The notes below the pieces were generated by a model that had not been told where the DNA came from, ran no database searches, and saw nothing but the letters and a program-made list of their open reading frames with translations. DNA of 40,697 bases, from assembly GCA_002841405.1 (NCBI GenBank), contig PGZR01000025.1, positions 1 to 40,697 of the forward strand. The letters are read 5' to 3'. Shown in pieces: positions 16,095 through 23,884 of the stretch; position 1 is the stretch's first letter; the number at the start of each line of letters is the position of its first letter. Source of the stretch: Firmicutes bacterium HGW-Firmicutes-4 (GTDB lineage Bacteria > Bacillota > Clostridia > Eubacteriales > Eubacteriaceae). Both the position numbers and the translations under genes were made by a program.

Positions 16095-17462
16095 ATGAAA
16101 CTAAAAACCGTATTGTTTGGAAGAACCTATCAATTCAAAAATGTTAATGAAGTCCAAGCAAAAGCAAGTGAACAGAAGTCCGGTGATCAGCTGGCAGGTT
16201 TAGCTGCAACTTCAACTGAAGAAAGAGCGGCTGCAAAAATCGTGTTGGCAGATATGTTATTGTCTGATATTCGGAATAATCCAGCAGTGCCTTATGAACT
16301 CGATGATGTAACCCGCGTTATTCAGGATCAGGTTAATGAAGCGGTATATAACGAAATCAAAAATTGGACAGTTGGAGATCTTCGCGACTTTATGATGTTG
16401 TACACATCAACAGGTCCAATTATTCAAAGAATTGCAACGGGATTAACGGCAGAAATGATTGCCGCGGTTACAAAAATTATGTCAAACATGGACTTGATCT
16501 ATGCTGCGAAAAAAATCGATAATGTTGCGACCTGTGTCACAACTATCGGACAACGTGGTATTGCTGCAAATCGTGCCTTACCGAATCATCAAACTGATGA
16601 TATTGACGGCATTTTTGCAGAATTGTATGAAGCGCTTGCTTATGGTGTAGGCGATGCGATGCTTGGTTTGAATCCTGTTCAGGATACGGTAGAATCAACA
16701 TCTTTCTTACTGCAAAAATTATATGACTTTAGAATGAAATGGGAAATACCAACACAAAGCTGTGTACTTGCTCATATTACAACCCAAATGGCAGCTCTTA
16801 CTAAAGGTGCTCCTCTGGATATGATTTTTCAATCCATTGCCGGAACTCAAAAAGCTAACGAATCATTTGGTGTAACCACAACAATGCTTGATGATGCTTA
16901 TGATCTTGGAAAGCGAGAATGTATTTCCGGTGGAAAAAACATCATGTACTTCGAAACGGGAGAAGGTTCAGAACTCTCTTGTGATGCGCACATGGGGGTT
17001 GATATGCTTACATTGGAAGCTCGAACCTATGGTTATGCTAAACGATACGATCCTTTCTATGTTATGTCTGTGGTAGGATTTATCGGACCGGAATACATTT
17101 ATGATTCAGTTCAACAATTACGAGCCGGCCTTGAAGAACATTTTATGGGAACCCTCTCTTTATTCCCGATGGGTGTTGATGTATGCTATACCAATCATAT
17201 GCCAGCCAGTCAAAATGATTCCGAAAATCTTGCATTATTACTGGCACATGCTGGTATGCCTGCCTTTGTAACTGCTCCAATGGGTGATGACATCATGCTT
17301 AACTATCAGTTGCTGGGTAATCATGACTGGCAAACTCTGCTTGAATTATCCGGATTGAAAAGGGTACCTGAATTCGAAAAATGGCTGCAAAAAATGGAAA
17401 TACTCGATGAATACGGTATGTTAACAGAAAAAGCCGGCGATGCATCAATATTCTTAAAATAA
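16095..17462 (+). CDS. eutB: Ethanolamine ammonia-lyase large subunit EutB
   Basis: EutB is the catalytic TIM-barrel subunit of the adenosylcobalamin-dependent enzyme that converts ethanolamine to acetaldehyde and ammonia. The protein begins with MKLKTVLFGRTYQFKNVNEV and contains family-typical stretches such as ALAYGVGDAMLGLNPVQDT, CVLAHITTQMAAL and FFET-like MYFETGEGSELSCDAHMGVD. The length of 455 residues equals the usual ~453. ATG follows AAGGAGTG. eutC begins 19 bases downstream, and the two products form an α6β6 complex housed in the microcompartment. Confidence 0.98.
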   Translation: MKLKTVLFGRTYQFKNVNEVQAKASEQKSGDQLAGLAATSTEERAAAKIVLADMLLSDIRNNPAVPYELDDVTRVIQDQVNEAVYNEIKNWTVGDLRDFMMLYTSTGPIIQRIATGLTAEMIAAVTKIMSNMDLIYAAKKIDNVATCVTTIGQRGIAANRALPNHQTDDIDGIFAELYEALAYGVGDAMLGLNPVQDTVESTSFLLQKLYDFRMKWEIPTQSCVLAHITTQMAALTKGAPLDMIFQSIAGTQKANESFGVTTTMLDDAYDLGKRECISGGKNIMYFETGEGSELSCDAHMGVDMLTLEARTYGYAKRYDPFYVMSVVGFIGPEYIYDSVQQLRAGLEEHFMGTLSLFPMGVDVCYTNHMPASQNDSENLALLLAHAGMPAFVTAPMGDDIMLNYQLLGNHDWQTLLELSGLKRVPEFEKWLQKMEILDEYGMLTEKAGDASIFLK

Positions 17463-17481
17463 ATAGAAGGGGTGATATAAA

Positions 17482-18384
17482 ATGATAAATGAAGCTACTA
17501 TAAAAGATACGATTCGTGACATTATTAAAAATGTTATTCAAGAAGAATTAGCCGAAGCTGGAACTGGTTCTGTCAAGAACCAGTTAAAAGTGTCTTCGCC
17601 TGAAAACAGTGTTGAATATGGTTGCGTAGAAGATGTAACTGTGGCAACAATGCAGGAAACATTCTATGTTCCAAATCCATATGACCGAGATGGATATATG
17701 AAAATGAAAGAATTTACATCTGGTCGATTAGGAATTTGGAGAGCAGGCCCAAGACCTTTAACCAAAGCATATATGAGATTCTTAGCTGATCATTCAGCTG
17801 CTCAAAATGCGGTATGGTCAGATGTCGATGCAGCGCTGGTAGATGACCTTGGATTTATTAAACTTGCCACGATTGCTGCTGATAAAGCTGAATATATCAA
17901 GAATCCGAATACCGGAAAAAAACTGACAGATGACGCAGTTGAAATTGTCAAAAAAAATATCGTTAAAAATCTTAATGTTCAAATTGTTTTTGTCGATGGA
18001 TTAAGTTCACGAGCTATTGAGAAAAATGCAGCAGATTTCCTTCCAGCATTACAACAGGGATTAAAATCATTAGGAATAACTTTCTCAACACCTTTCTTTG
18101 TAACAAATGGGCGAGTAGCCATCGGTGATGAAATTGGAGAAATAACTGATGCAGACGTTGTCGCAGTATTTTGCGGCGAAAGACCAGGATTAAACTCAAC
18201 AGGATCAATGGGAGCATATATTACCTATAAACCAACAATGGGTATGGAAGAAGCCAGAAGAACTGTAATTTCGAATATTCATGAACTGGGAACAGCACCG
18301 GTTGAAGCTGGTGCCCAAATAGCTGAACTTTGTCAAACTATGCTCAAGCATAAAATGTCTGGCGTCGATTTAAAATTAGTATAA
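17482..18384 (+). CDS. eutC: Ethanolamine ammonia-lyase small subunit EutC
   Basis: EutC together with EutB binds adenosylcobalamin. The core contains TSGRLGIWRAGPRPLTKAYM, VFVDGLSSRAIEKNA and FCGERPGLNSTGSMGAYITY, all typical. The first ~25 residues (INEATIKDTIRDIIKNVIQE) form a predicted amphipathic helix, and the equivalent N-terminus of Salmonella EutC is a known targeting signal into the compartment. The length of 300 residues is standard. ATG follows AAGGGGTG. eutL follows after 21 bases. Confidence 0.97.
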   Translation: MINEATIKDTIRDIIKNVIQEELAEAGTGSVKNQLKVSSPENSVEYGCVEDVTVATMQETFYVPNPYDRDGYMKMKEFTSGRLGIWRAGPRPLTKAYMRFLADHSAAQNAVWSDVDAALVDDLGFIKLATIAADKAEYIKNPNTGKKLTDDAVEIVKKNIVKNLNVQIVFVDGLSSRAIEKNAADFLPALQQGLKSLGITFSTPFFVTNGRVAIGDEIGEITDADVVAVFCGERPGLNSTGSMGAYITYKPTMGMEEARRTVISNIHELGTAPVEAGAQIAELCQTMLKHKMSGVDLKLV

Positions 18385-18405
18385 ATTGGTTAGGAGGATT
18401 AACTA

Positions 18406-19062
18406 GTGTTAGGAGAAATTATACGTGCAAATGTTGTATGCCAGAATATTATCCCAAATGTAAGTGAAGATTTAGCCAAGGCGCTAAATCTTAAGCCACA
18501 TCACCGAAGTCTGGGTCTGATTACCGGCTCCATCGATGATGTTACATTTATCGCGCTCGACGAGGCAACAAAAGCTGCGGATGTAGAAGTAATATATGGA
18601 GAATGTATGTTCTCGGCCTTTGTGGGAATTTTTACAACCTTTGCTGGTGAAGCGCTTGGTATTTTAGCGGGTGAAAACCCGGCAGAAGTAAAAAGTGGTC
18701 TGGAAGCATGTGCCCATTACATTGAAAATGGAGCATTTTTCGTAAATGCTAATGATAAAGGCGAGTCAATCTATTTATCTCACTGCATATCAAGTACTGG
18801 CAGTTATTTATCAGAAACTGCAGAAATACCGGCAGGAATGCCGTTGGCATATTGCATTGCTCCCCCTATAGAGGCGATTTACGGTATTGACGCAGCACTA
18901 AAGGCAGCAGATGTAAAAATATGCAAAACATATTTACCACCAACAGCGACATCAAACTTTTCTGGAGCATTGATGACCGGTTCACAATCTGCGTGTAAAG
19001 CAGCATGTGATGCCTTTGCTCAAGCCGTTCAATACGTTGCAAATAATCCGATAGTGGTATAA
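18406..19062 (+). CDS. eutL: Trimeric tandem-BMC shell protein EutL
   Basis: EutL has two fused, permuted BMC domains and forms trimers with a gated pore; ethanolamine binding is known to affect pore opening in homologues. The sequence has LGEIIRANVVCQNIIPNVSE at the start, then LGLITGSIDDVTFIALDEAT, FTTFAGEALGILAGENPAEV and CSSTG-like HCISSTGSYLSETA. The length of 218 residues equals the family norm (219). The start is GTG 18406, 8 bases after TAGGAGG. The following gene starts 4 bases after the stop. Confidence 0.96.
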   Translation: MLGEIIRANVVCQNIIPNVSEDLAKALNLKPHHRSLGLITGSIDDVTFIALDEATKAADVEVIYGECMFSAFVGIFTTFAGEALGILAGENPAEVKSGLEACAHYIENGAFFVNANDKGESIYLSHCISSTGSYLSETAEIPAGMPLAYCIAPPIEAIYGIDAALKAADVKICKTYLPPTATSNFSGALMTGSQSACKAACDAFAQAVQYVANNPIVV

Positions 19063-19066
19063 AAAA

Positions 19067-19750
19067 ATGAGTTCTATCGGTATAATCGATACCGTTGGTT
19101 TTGTTGGATCAGTGAATGCATTGGATACTTGTCTTAAAACCGCTGATGTTGAATTTGTAAGATTTGAAAAAATGTCAGGTGGTATCGTAGCCATTGTTAT
19201 CAAAGGCGATATAGCCGCTGTATCAGCCAGTATAGCCGCAGGAATAGAGGCTGCAAAACTGGTTGGGGAATACAGGAAGCATACTATTGTAGCAAGACTT
19301 GACGATCAGACTGAGAAAGTGCTTAGCAAAAGCAATTTGTCTAGAGATGATGGCGTAAATAGAGTGCCAGCATTCATTGGCAATGAAATAGATAGCTTCG
19401 AAGACTCGGTTAAATCAGAAGAAAAACTTAGTACGGTTTTAGATCCTAGTGACATAGTTGATGTTCATGAAACATTATCTAAAATCGAGGGAGAAAACAA
19501 AGAAGAAGCCATTGCGCAGATGCTTAATGGCGATGCTGAAAAAACGGGTGATCACTTGTCAACAGTGGTATTAAACAATAAGGGCCTCACTTTCTCGGAA
19601 GAATCACTAAATCTTATGACCGTATCACGGTTGAGAAAGATTGCACGGGAAATGAACCTTAAAGGTATCAGTAGAGAAAAAATCAAAAGATCCCGTAAAT
19701 TTGACCTGGTAGCAAATATTTTAAATGAATTGAAAGAAGAGGAGGAATAA
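19067..19750 (+). CDS. EutK-like shell protein: BMC domain, acidic linker and Rho_N/SAP-like C-terminal domain
   Basis: Residues 1-85 form a BMC domain (IGIIDTVGFVGSVNALDTCL, then GGIVAIVIKGDIAAVSASIA). Residues ~86-175 are a hydrophilic, acidic linker. Residues ~180-222 contain LMTVSRLRKIAREMNLKGIS followed by basic KIKRSRKFDLVANIL, which resembles the Rho N-terminal/SAP helix-extended-loop-helix fold that binds nucleic acid. Salmonella EutK likewise joins a BMC domain to a C-terminal helix-turn-helix, but has about 164 residues against 227 here and a different tail. The position between eutL and eutE matches eutK. ATG at 19067 lies 4 bases after eutL. Which nucleic acid, if any, it binds is unknown. 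Confidence 0.82.
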   Translation: MSSIGIIDTVGFVGSVNALDTCLKTADVEFVRFEKMSGGIVAIVIKGDIAAVSASIAAGIEAAKLVGEYRKHTIVARLDDQTEKVLSKSNLSRDDGVNRVPAFIGNEIDSFEDSVKSEEKLSTVLDPSDIVDVHETLSKIEGENKEEAIAQMLNGDAEKTGDHLSTVVLNNKGLTFSEESLNLMTVSRLRKIAREMNLKGISREKIKRSRKFDLVANILNELKEEEE

Positions 19751-19753
19751 ATT

Positions 19754-21262
19754 GTGCAGTTAGAAGACAAAGATCTGATATCAATTCAAGAAACGCGCAT
19801 ATTGCTGAAAAATGCCAAAGAAGCGCAAATAAAACTTGCTCAAATGACTCAGTCAGAAATTGACTTCATTTGTGAAGCGATCAAAGATGCTGCAATGCAA
19901 AACCTCGAAAGACTTGCAAGATTAGCAAATGAAGAGACTGGATTTGGAGTAGCAGAAGATAAGATAATTAAAAACTATTTTGCCTCGCAAGTCGTCTATG
20001 ACAGTATGAAAGACATGAAAACTGTCGGAATAGTCAGCGCCGACGAAGCAAAAAAAACCTATGAAGTAGCAGTCCCGGTTGGTGTGGTGGCAGCATTAAT
20101 TCCATCCACGAATCCGACATCAACGGTTATTTATAAGGCGTTAATTTCCATAAAAGCTGCGAATTCAATCGTTTTTTCGCCTCATCCAACGGCCAAAAAT
20201 TGTATCATCGAGGCTGTCAGAGTGATCAAAGAGGCCGCCATAGCTGCAGGCATGCCGGCAGACTGTATCGGTTGTGCAACTGAAATCACTCTTGAGGGTA
20301 CCAACGAGTTACTAAAAAACAAAAATACCAGTTTGATTCTGGCAACTGGCGGTGAGCCAATGGTAAAAGCTGCCTACTCATCTGGAAATCCTGCTATCGG
20401 TGTCGGACCAGGAAATGGCCCGGCATTTATCGAAAAAAGTGCGGATATTGCCCGTGCCGTCAAGCAGATCATTGATTCTAAAACGTTTGATAACGGCGTG
20501 ATCTGCGCGTCGGAGCAGTCCATTATCATTGAAAAAGAATCTGAACAGGCAGTCATAAAAGAACTCGAAAAACAAGGCTGCTATCTGTTAACTCCGCAGG
20601 AGAAAAAACTTCTGGAAAAGATAATGCTGACACCAAAAATGACAATGAATCCTAGAATTGTCGGGAAAACGGCACTGTATATTGCTGAAATGGCAGGCAT
20701 CAAAGTTCCTGAAAAAACAAAGATTCTAATTGGGATGGAAACCAAGGTTGGACATAACATTCCCTTTTCAAGAGAAAAGCTTTGTCCTATCTTAGCTTTC
20801 TACATTGAAGATACCTGGACGGATGCATGTGAAAGAGCAATTGAGATTTTAACAAAAGAGGGGGCCGGTCATACGATGATCATCCACTCAAATAATGAAG
20901 AAATCATTAAAGAGTTTGCCTTAAAGAAACCGGTCAGTCGATTATTGGTCAATACCCCTGGAGCATTAGGCGGTGTCGGTGCGACAACTAATTTACTGCC
21001 GGCCTTTACTCTGGGATGCGGCGCTATTGGCGGAAGTGCAACATCCGATAATATATCACCACTTAACTTGCTCAATATGAGACGAGTCGCTTATGGTGTA
21101 AGAGAGCTCGATGAAATACGCAACAGCGTGGAAGATGATTGTAAAAACAGTACAACCGAAAATAATTTAAGAAAAAACGAACTGGAACGAGCAGTTGATA
21201 ATAAGCTCGAAAGTGTTACAGATTTAATTTTTGAAAAACTGAGAAATCAACTAAATATATAA
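19754..21262 (+). CDS. eutE: CoA-acylating acetaldehyde dehydrogenase EutE
   Basis: EutE oxidises acetaldehyde to acetyl-CoA with NAD+ inside the compartment. The motifs VPVGVVAALIPSTNPTSTVI, ATGGEPMVKAAYSSGNPAIG (cofactor site) and FDNGVICASEQSIII with the catalytic Cys251 are typical. The catalytic core begins close to the N-terminus, so the usual N-terminal targeting helix is absent. An extra C-terminal tail (about 455-502) ends in the predicted amphipathic helix KLESVTDLIFEKLRNQLNI, a likely C-terminal encapsulation peptide. At 502 residues it is longer than Salmonella EutE (467). The start is GTG 19754 after GAGGAGG. Confidence 0.95.
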   Translation: MQLEDKDLISIQETRILLKNAKEAQIKLAQMTQSEIDFICEAIKDAAMQNLERLARLANEETGFGVAEDKIIKNYFASQVVYDSMKDMKTVGIVSADEAKKTYEVAVPVGVVAALIPSTNPTSTVIYKALISIKAANSIVFSPHPTAKNCIIEAVRVIKEAAIAAGMPADCIGCATEITLEGTNELLKNKNTSLILATGGEPMVKAAYSSGNPAIGVGPGNGPAFIEKSADIARAVKQIIDSKTFDNGVICASEQSIIIEKESEQAVIKELEKQGCYLLTPQEKKLLEKIMLTPKMTMNPRIVGKTALYIAEMAGIKVPEKTKILIGMETKVGHNIPFSREKLCPILAFYIEDTWTDACERAIEILTKEGAGHTMIIHSNNEEIIKEFALKKPVSRLLVNTPGALGGVGATTNLLPAFTLGCGAIGGSATSDNISPLNLLNMRRVAYGVRELDEIRNSVEDDCKNSTTENNLRKNELERAVDNKLESVTDLIFEKLRNQLNI

Positions 21263-21283
21263 TTTTACTTGGAGGTAAATAAA

Positions 21284-21577
21284 ATGGCAAATACAAATGC
21301 ATTAGGAATGATTGAAACACGTGGTTTAGTAGGCGCAATTGAAGCGGCGGATGCAATGGTAAAAGCAGCAAATGTAACATTAATCGGAAAAGAACAAATT
21401 GGTAGCGGACTAGTAACAGTCATGGTAAGAGGTGATGTCGGCGCAGTAAAAGCTGCAACAGATGCAGGTGCAGCAGCAGCCGAAAGAGTGGGCGATTTAG
21501 TTTCAGTGCATGTTATACCTCGCCCACATGCAGATGTTAATGACATGTTACCACAGGAAAAAAGTTCGAATAACTAG
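21284..21577 (+). CDS. eutM: Hexameric BMC shell protein EutM/PduA type (copy 2)
   Basis: This is a second canonical major shell protein of 97 residues: [20 protein letters not shown], the pore motif [18 protein letters not shown], and [11 protein letters not shown] at the end. It is very similar to copy 1 (10775-11059), differing mainly after residue 65 and in the tail. ATG 21284 is chosen because TTGGAGGT (21269-21276) lies 7 bases upstream; an earlier in-frame start would contain that site. It lies between eutE and eutT and is followed by a strong hairpin. Copy 2 lies behind two attenuators and copy 1 behind one, so their dosage may differ. Confidence 0.96.
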   Translation: MANTNALGMIETRGLVGAIEAADAMVKAANVTLIGKEQIGSGLVTVMVRGDVGAVKAATDAGAAAAERVGDLVSVHVIPRPHADVNDMLPQEKSSNN

Positions 21578-21593
21578 GGCAATTAAACAGTTG

Positions 21594-21626
21594 ATTTAAG
21601 TGATGTGTAAATCACATCACTTAAAT
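21594..21626 (+). repeat. Perfect 14-bp hairpin after eutM2 (possible mRNA-stabilising or partial terminator element)
   Basis: ATTTAAGTGATGTG (21594-21607) pairs perfectly with CACATCACTTAAAT (21613-21626) around a 5-base loop. The hairpin starts 17 bases after the eutM2 stop and ends 20 bases before eutT. No proper U-run follows, so it is unlikely to stop most transcripts. Such a structure could protect the 3' end of the shell-protein message and lower expression of eutT and later genes. Confidence 0.75.
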
Positions 21627-21646
21627 TTAATTAAGGAAGTGAACCA

Positions 21647-22417
21647 ATGAATTTAATAACCGAAGATGGAATTAAAAAAATAATCAAAAACGGTCAATTG
21701 ATTACAAATAATGAATTGATACTTCCCAAAAACTCAATGTTGACCCCTTCGGCAAAGTCAATACTCGCAGATCACAAGTTAAAGCTGGTATTAATCGATG
21801 ATCAAATCGAACAAAAACGAACAACACAGGTGATGAGCAACGCTTCTGATATGGCGGCAAAAAAAATTGGCAAGTTCATTCTGGAAAGTGGTGGTTATTT
21901 AAACGAAAAACCAGAACACATGACTCAGGTTTATGGGAATCTGCTTGTTAACAAGGACCATAAACGGATCAAGCTCAGAGGTGAAGTTGATTTGTTAATG
22001 GGCGAAATAATGAAAGTTCAGATTCGAGCCAATGAACTTAATTTAAATAATCTCGTTTCAGATTTGCAAGAGGTATTTGAATATATCGGTGAATTATCGC
22101 GGTCAGAAGTTTTAAATGAATCAATAAATACAAGTCAAGTATTAGGTTTTAATCATCAGGAAATACGTGAGATGTCACATAATCCCAAAAAATACTTTGA
22201 TCATGAACACTTGTTTAATATTACATACGAACTGGGCGAGATTCCAATTCTTTTGAATTCACTTCGTGCGTTAATAAGAAAGACTGAAGTAGCCTGTTAC
22301 GAAGCATTTAAGTTGACTGACAGCACTGTAGAAAGAGGCGACTTGATGCAGGGATACAACCGTCTGTCGTCTGTCATGTATATTATTATCTTTAAATATT
22401 TAGATCACCAATACTGA
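21647..22417 (+). CDS. eutT: Corrinoid adenosyltransferase EutT, form without the Cys-rich metal motif
   Basis: EutT makes adenosylcobalamin, the cofactor of EutBC. The N-terminal part has NNELILPKNSMLTPSAKSIL (about 26-45), typical of EutT. The adenosyltransferase part has EKPEHMTQVYGNLLVNKDHK, RIKLRGEVDLLMGEIM and a helical C-terminus. The length of 256 residues is normal. The HX11CCX2C motif that binds Fe/Zn in the Salmonella enzyme is absent; I see a single cysteine, near residue 236. Listeria-type EutT also lacks this motif. ATG at 21647 follows AAGGAAG. Confidence 0.93.
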   Translation: MNLITEDGIKKIIKNGQLITNNELILPKNSMLTPSAKSILADHKLKLVLIDDQIEQKRTTQVMSNASDMAAKKIGKFILESGGYLNEKPEHMTQVYGNLLVNKDHKRIKLRGEVDLLMGEIMKVQIRANELNLNNLVSDLQEVFEYIGELSRSEVLNESINTSQVLGFNHQEIREMSHNPKKYFDHEHLFNITYELGEIPILLNSLRALIRKTEVACYEAFKLTDSTVERGDLMQGYNRLSSVMYIIIFKYLDHQY

Positions 22418-22427
22418 AAGGAAAGAG

Positions 22428-23066
22428 ATGACTGATCAAATAGAAAAAATTGTCGATATTATTTTCGAAAAAATCTATGCTCGATTCAAAAGATCTGGCT
22501 ATATTGAGATTGAAGCCTCAGGTCGTCATGTACATTTGTCAAGAGAGGTAATCGATAAACTATTCGGGGAAGATTATCAGCTGACAAATATCAAGGCCTT
22601 ATCTCAACCCGGTCAATTTGTATCTAAAGAACGGGTAAGTCTTATTGGTCCGAAAGGTCAACTTCATAATGTAGTTGTTTTAGGTCCGGAAAGAGAAAAG
22701 TCACAAATTGAAGTTTCACAAACAGATGCAAAAATACTGGGAATTAAGGTTCCGGTTAAGGAAAGTGGAAAAATACAGGGCACCCCCCCTGTTGAAATCA
22801 GCGCAAATGGAAAAATAGTTAATTTAAATGAAGGTCTTCTGGTTGCAGAAAGACATATTCATATGTCGACTGCTGACGCAAAGGATTTGTCGCTAAGAGA
22901 TGGTGAGCGTGTAGATGTAGAAGTGAATACTGATCGACCGATGGTTTTCAAGGACGTAAATCTCAGAGTTTCCGATAATTTTGATACCTATATGCATATC
23001 GATTATGATGAAGCAAATGCCTGTAATCTTACAGAAAAAACATTAGGTTTAATTGTGAAAAAGTAG
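22428..23066 (+). CDS. pduL: Phosphotransacetylase/phosphotransacylase PduL type
   Basis: PduL converts acetyl-CoA and phosphate to acetyl phosphate and frees CoA inside the compartment. Two similar halves carry the zinc-binding His motifs GRHVHLS (about residues 29-35) and ERHIHMS. LTNIKALSQPGQFVSKERVS and IDYDEANAC are also family hallmarks. The first ~20 residues (DQIEKIVDIIFEKIYARF) look like an encapsulation helix. At 212 residues it is complete. ATG at 22428 follows AAAGGAAAG, 10 bases after eutT. It takes the place that a Pta-type EutD has in enterobacteria. The name eutD is sometimes used for it in Firmicutes. Confidence 0.96.
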   Translation: MTDQIEKIVDIIFEKIYARFKRSGYIEIEASGRHVHLSREVIDKLFGEDYQLTNIKALSQPGQFVSKERVSLIGPKGQLHNVVVLGPEREKSQIEVSQTDAKILGIKVPVKESGKIQGTPPVEISANGKIVNLNEGLLVAERHIHMSTADAKDLSLRDGERVDVEVNTDRPMVFKDVNLRVSDNFDTYMHIDYDEANACNLTEKTLGLIVKK

Positions 23067-23138
23067 CAAATCGACCTGAAGTTTGCGAACAACGAGACCG
23101 TAAAGGCATCATAATTACCAAAGAATAGGAGGGAATAA

Positions 23139-23825
23139 ATGAACCTTGAACAGATAACCGAGGAAGTGATCAATCGCGTAATGGCAGCGATTAATCAAAG
23201 TCAAATAGAAGTAAAAGAAAGTCCCGCAAAAAAGTTCCTTCAATGTGATGGCATTGAAGTATCTATTCCAGGATACGAGGCTGTAGCGTTTGATGGGTTC
23301 ATAAATAAGAACGACTATGTGGGATATGATTTTTTGGTGATAAGCAAGCTTTCGATCGATGAGATGGCCGCGTCTGTAAATGGCGTTGCCATTAATGATA
23401 AAACCCGGGTTTTACGGCAATTTTTACTGATCGGAAAAAATGTTTATGTGATTGAAGAAGGTCTTGAATACAGACAATACAAAGCAATTGCAAATCCTGC
23501 GTTCTATAAAGTTTTCAAGGATCATCAAAAACAACTAGAACTATGTGGGGTTCGAATCATGAGTACGATAGCTTTGGAAAGTACTTTCATTACCGAGGGA
23601 AAATCGACATTGCCAGTAATTACAAAAAAAGAGACTCGGGAAGAGTCGACGGTCGGTATTTTATCGCCCGCAGTAAAATATAGTACGCTTAAAAAATTAG
23701 TCAACATTGAACTGGCAAAAGAACTGGCGACGGAGCCAAATATTGTCTTAAAAAAGGGAACGTTGGTAACCCCCTACGCAAAAGATTTTTTTAGAGAAAG
23801 TAATGCAACCGTTACTTTTATTTAA
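23139..23825 (+). CDS. Conserved Eut-locus protein of unknown function (resembles TIGR02536)
   Basis: I recognise this only as the kind of uncharacterised protein found in Firmicute eut loci such as those of Enterococcus and Listeria. The N-terminus LEQITEEVINRVMAAINQSQ is a predicted amphipathic encapsulation-type helix. The middle (about 45-125) is an α/β region with YDFLVISKLSIDEMA and LLIGKNVYVIEEGLEY. The C-terminus ends in LKKGTLVTPYAKDFFRESNA plus a β-strand. This end resembles the N-terminal module of EutT (LPKNSMLTPSAKSIL…). It is therefore probably lumenal, but I cannot assign a reaction. ATG at 23139 follows AGGAGGG. Confidence 0.75.
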   Translation: MNLEQITEEVINRVMAAINQSQIEVKESPAKKFLQCDGIEVSIPGYEAVAFDGFINKNDYVGYDFLVISKLSIDEMAASVNGVAINDKTRVLRQFLLIGKNVYVIEEGLEYRQYKAIANPAFYKVFKDHQKQLELCGVRIMSTIALESTFITEGKSTLPVITKKETREESTVGILSPAVKYSTLKKLVNIELAKELATEPNIVLKKGTLVTPYAKDFFRESNATVTFI

Positions 23826-23884
23826 AAAAACGCTTTAGGGACAGATGAAAAGATTATAATAAAAATAGAAACAGGAGAATTTTA

